The notes under the pieces were generated by a model. That model was not told the DNA's origin, searched no databases, and worked only from the letters and a program-made list of their open reading frames with translations. From assembly GCA_016808115.1 (NCBI GenBank), contig JAEQBH010001504.1, forward strand, positions 354,995 to 418,994: DNA of 64,000 bases, given 5' to 3'. The position numbers were made by a program, and so were the translations under genes. Source of the stretch: Tetrastigma voinierianum. Its lineage: Eukaryota; Streptophyta; Magnoliopsida; Vitales; Vitaceae. This document shows positions 60,249 through 64,000 of the stretch, piece by piece (the stretch's first letter is position 1; every line of letters starts with the position of its first letter).

Positions 60249-61675
60249 CTAACGAGGTGGTGGTGGCTGGACTTGTTCCTGCCCTTTTGAGTCCACGTAA
60301 CGGCTGAGGTGCCCACGTCGGATCAGGTATTCAATTTCATTTCTTAGTTGGATGCAGTCAACTGTTCGGTGTCCATGACCCCTGTGGAACTCACAGTATT
60401 TGGTATTGTCTCTTTTAGCGAGGTCTGACTTCATTTGGGATGGCCATCTCAGAAACCTTTCATGTTACACTTTGGGACTGCGACAACGGGTTGTCGGGGG
60501 TGTATTGCCGGTGAATCGAGCGATCGCGACTCGGGATGAGGTGGTCCCAAGTGATCTTCGCGTTCCCTCGGTACCCGGGGGAGCCGTTCTCCGTTTCTCT
60601 GCTCCCTCCTTGAGGATTGTCCACAATACGCTGCACCTCTAGGGCTTCGTTCCCATTTTTTGTCGCCCCTGTTCTTTTCCATTTGAGTAGAAGAGCTTCT
60701 TTGCTTGGATAAGAGGGCTTCTTCACCGTTGATATACTTTTATGTTTTGGTGAGGACCTCGGCCATGCTTGCCTGAGGGTTCTTTAAGATAGAGAATATT
60801 AGGTCTTTCGACTGCACCCCCAGCCCTGCAATGAAAGGAGTAATGGAGAACTTCTCATCGAGAATATCTACCTTCAGAGACTCCGCGTTAAACCTCTGAA
60901 CATATGAGCTCCCGAGGAGCTTTGCGAGAGCTGCAGCACATGGTCAGGTGATAGCTACCGGCTGCTGTGCGATCATAGCATAGATGAGTGGGAGGCAGTG
61001 CGATGGAAAGTTCTATAATGAGCATGATGAGATGGAAGCGGCGGGTGCATTAAACCCGGGCCAATCTTTGGGCCCTTTAGTGTGATAGCGAAGGCTCTGC
61101 ATCGTATGGGGTCCTAATATCCGTGCAGTTCCATCTGATTCTTATATGTATTGAGGTGGTCTATGGGGTCTTTCGTTCCATCGAACGTCTCGATCTGCTT
61201 GACGATGCGAACTTTGCGGAAGGGAAGTGCCGGCTCCCCGGTTGTGAATGGGGATTCGGTTTACATTTGCACGAGCGTCCATAGAGGCTGGAGCTCGACC
61301 TTTTCTTTGTTTCCTTCATGTGGTGAGTTCTTCTTTGGATGTCCACGAACCTGCACCACTTATTGCGCTCTCGGTCTCTTGCTGATAAAGGATGGACCCA
61401 TCGCCTTTGTTGTTCCTGCCATGGCTCTCCTCATTGCGATCCTTTCTGGGGGGTTGGTAAGGGTTATGCTCCCTGGCATGACTAGTTTCTCCTTTTCTAT
61501 CTGCTTCTCGATGAGGGTCGAGGTGTTGTTCTTCTTGGGTAACAGGGTTTTGGCCTTTTCGGGCCTGTCGAGCTTCCTGGGGGCGTTGTATTTGCCTGGT
61601 GAGTTGCTCAAACTCTCTTAGCAAGCGTTGGTTGTGAGATGGAGCGCCTCCACCTCGTTCGTGTTGACACATCAA
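60249..61675 (-). pseudogene. gag: gag relic, Tat
   Basis: On the - strand, N-terminal low-complexity sequence (61675-61316) is rich in R, E and Q. It is followed by the capsid region near 61230-61070: LPFRKVRIVKQIETFDGTKD, DHLNTYKNQMELHGY, and CRAFAITLKGP after one stop. The C-terminal zinc-binding-like segment at 60434-60290 has YCEFHRGHGHRTVDC and LRNEIEYLIRRGHLSRYV. These are typical Tat gag features. The + strand frame 61151-61621 is its shadow. Confidence 0.88.
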
Positions 61676-61814
61676 AAGTTTCTAGCGACCTCCCGGGAGG
61701 TTGGTATCCACACGTTACTGGATGGTCTTATCCTTGGAGGATGGCGTGACTCTGCTTGTGTTCGAGTTGATACCATCGATAGTGCAGAATCGGCTTTATT
61801 TGTAAGGAGCGACA

Positions 61815-61833
61815 TTCCCACGGATGGGCGCTA
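61815..61833 (-). other. Primer-binding site of the Tat element
   Basis: On the - strand TAGCGCCCATCCGTGGGAA follows the 5' LTR after a few bases. It resembles the TGGCGCC...GTGGG sites of Tat elements. I cannot name the tRNA with certainty. Confidence 0.6.
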
Positions 61834-61837
61834 AAGC

Positions 61838-62456
61838 GATGATGCTTTTTCAAGCTGAGCTGGGGTACAGACGTGTTAAATTCTTTACGGGCCGATCGGT
61901 GTCATCTGAGACCGTTGGACTCCTACGCAAAAACAAAAAGAGTCGGCGGGGTTCTGCGTTTGCCTCCCGATGCCTAAGTCAGTTTTTTCTGGTGGAAGAG
62001 AAGATCAATTGCTTAGGGAATGAAGTTTTGTGTGTACCTTTCACCGATGGGGTGACTTGGTATTTATAATGGGTCATCATGATCACTTTCCTAGTTGGCT
62101 GATAATTCAGAATGATAACTTTCCTAGTTGGATGGTGATACGATATTCCTTCCATTAGGTGAGAGATTTTCTTTTCTTATCATAAACCGATTAATAATGG
62201 ATAATTGATGGACAATAATTAGGAAATATCCTACTTTTCTAATTGGTGGAGATTGGGTATTTTCTTTTAATACGAATTCTTTGATCACATTACCAGCCTT
62301 TTGAAAGGGTGAATTGGGCCCTTGTTTTGGGCTTATATTTAGGGGATGTCATCAAGGGTCCAGCACTAGTACTAGGCCTGCTTCTTAATTCCTTCTTAAG
62401 CTTGACATTTGGGCTCGTGTTCTAGGCCTACGCGCCCATTATTTTAAACCTGATCA
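61838..62456 (-). repeat. 5' LTR of the Tat element
   Basis: In element orientation it begins TGATCAGG at 62456 and ends GCATCATC at 61838, 619 bp. It aligns with 51356-51954. The shared GATAACTTTCCTAGTTGGAT and CCCATTAGGTGAGAGATTTT-like words are in the same order. Confidence 0.9.
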
Positions 62457-62468
62457 ATATCTATTTAT

Positions 62469-62508
<40 letters not shown>

Positions 62509-63121
62509 TTTCTTCTTATATATATATATATATATTTAAAATAATTATTTTTAAGGTTTTTATTTATATAAAATTTTATTTTTATATTAATATTTACATT
62601 TGTTTAATAAATATTTTATTTATTATGATATCCTATGTTTTGAAATTACATTTAAAATGTCATTTTTGTAATTTAATATAAAAATGTTTTTTATAATTAT
62701 GTGACATTTTTATAAAAACACTAATAAATTAATCACTAATTCCATATAAAAGCAATTTTTGGTAACATACCGAGGAGAAAGTGTTTTCACACAAACACTA
62801 TTCTGAAAAGCATTCTTAAACATGCCTAAAAAAAGATATAAGGGAAAACTAATTAATTCCCTTATGGTCAATGTGGCAGTGATTCTTAATAGTGTAAACT
62901 CTTAAAATATTTTTAGGATAAAAATAGGTGTTTGGTAATATTTAGGAAAACTCTTTTGAAACTTAGGACTGATTTTTGAATAAGCTCTTGGCTATTGCGT
63001 TTTTTTTTTCAATTTAATGTTTTTTAGATATTTATAAAATACCTAATTTTTTATCCCTTTAAATATTCATTTATTTATTCATTAAAATATCTATTTTAAA
63101 AAATATTTATATATATATATA

Positions 63122-63157
<36 letters not shown>

Positions 63158-64000
63158 TCATTAATTTTAAAATTTATGTTAATAATTTAAATTATTTATA
63201 ATCGCTTAAAATAATTATTTAGATTTATTTACATAATTTTATATTTATATTTATTTTTACATTTATTTAATAAATATTCTATTTATTTTATATCCTATGT
63301 TTGAAATTACATTTTTTAAATGTCATTTTGATAATTTTAATAATATACAAATATTTTTATAATTATGTGAGCATGTTATAAAAACACTAATAAATTAAAA
63401 ACTTCTTCATATAAAAAAGCGTTTTTGGTAAAAGTACTATGAGAAAAGTGTTTTGGTTATGGCTTACTTTTCCAAGAAAGCATTATCAAACGTGCCTTAA
63501 AAGTTATATGGGAAAAGTAATTAATTCCTTTATGGTCAATTTCACAGTGTTTCTTAAAAGTGTAAACAAATAAAATCTTTTTAGGATAAAAATAGGTGTT
63601 TGGTAATACTTTGGAAAACTCTTTAAAAACTTAGGACTGTTTTTTGAATAAACTCGTGGCCATTGTGTTTTTTTTTTTTTAAATTAAAGTTTTTTAGATA
63701 TTTCTATAATAGCTAATTATTTATTCTCTTTGTATTCATTTATTTCTTTTTGTCAAATATATATTTATTTATTCTAAAATATTATATATATATATATATA
63801 TATATTCATTAATTTAAATATTTATATATTAATACTTGAAATTTTGTATAATCCCTAAAATAATTATTTTAGGTTTTATATATATAAATTTTTATATTTA
63901 AATTTATTTTTATTTTTACATTTATTTAATAAATATTTTATTTATTATATGATATCTATTTTGAAATTACACATTTTAAATGTCATTTTTGTAATTTTAA
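62457..64000. repeat. ~620-bp tandem array, segment 5 (copies 10-11), continues past the window
   Basis: After the ATATC duplication the array resumes. Landmarks lie near 62900 and 63570, about 670 bp apart because of longer AT runs (62472-62535 and 63109-63153). The last bases are mid-copy, so the array extends beyond the right edge. Confidence 0.92.

Larger units (their letters stand above)
51356..62456 (-). mobile_element. Full-length Tat-type (Retand-like) Ty3/gypsy element
   Basis: Two LTRs of 0.6 kb flank an internal region whose - strand carries gag, protease, RT, RNase H, a second RNase H and integrase. A long 3' region carries an antisense ORF. The double RNase H and the antisense ORF are features of the plant Tat lineage. 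The target duplication ATATC is exact at 51351-51355 and 62457-62461, and array sequence continues on both sides. All coding parts have stops or frameshifts. Placement as Retand-like rather than Ogre-like is tentative. Confidence 0.92.

Noticed and set aside
61151..61621. 156-codon + strand frame, the second longest after the 173-codon Tat RT stretch
   Set aside because: It lies opposite the Tat gag region, whose - strand frames carry capsid motifs; it has no recognisable domain.

Overview
The window looks like heterochromatic, intergenic DNA of a flowering plant. It has no bacterial or viral gene organisation. Almost everything I can identify is a plant transposable element: Ty3/gypsy LTR retrotransposons of the Tekay/Del chromovirus and Tat types, solo LTRs, a small MITE, and an AT-rich tandem repeat of about 620 bp. 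No intact protein-coding gene is present. The reading frames that carry recognisable protein motifs are decayed retrotransposon gag-pol pieces. Species cannot be told from the sequence.

Layout. 1-9154 is a decayed Tekay-type element on the + strand: end of the 5' LTR, PBS, gag-pol relics, PPT, and a 3.4-kb 3' LTR that holds its own 198-bp tandem repeats. 9155-10724 is low-copy sequence with one possible CT-rich first exon. 10725-21911 is a direct tandem duplication of a 2.6-2.9 kb unit. The first copy is split by a solo LTR (12335-18001) that itself carries a second LTR in opposite orientation. The second copy preserves the empty insertion site. Just right of the duplication (21699-22104, - strand) lie a TATA box, a start codon and two possible exons of an unrecognised gene, cut by the duplication. 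22200-23650 is AT-rich and unassigned.

From about 23655 to the right edge, the backbone is one array of about eleven ~620-bp repeats, broken by successive insertions. These are a Copia-like LTR (24556-25866), a MITE (27642-27990), a nested stack (28432-45968), a solo LTR (47486-50883) and a full-length Tat element (51356-62456). The nested stack is a solo LTR with TSD CCTTT. It contains a second solo LTR, a full-length but internally deleted Tekay element on the - strand (TSD AAATG), and a third solo LTR. The Tekay element carries yet another solo LTR in its 5' LTR.

How it fits together. Exact or one-mismatch target-site duplications fix most boundaries and give a relative order of events. 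With the nested LTR removed, the two LTRs of the 32021-42886 element come out at 3106 and 3107 bp, which supports the reading. No new gene system was found. The items most worth following up are the 620-bp array, the truncated gene 5' end at the duplication edge, and the antisense ORF of the Tat element.
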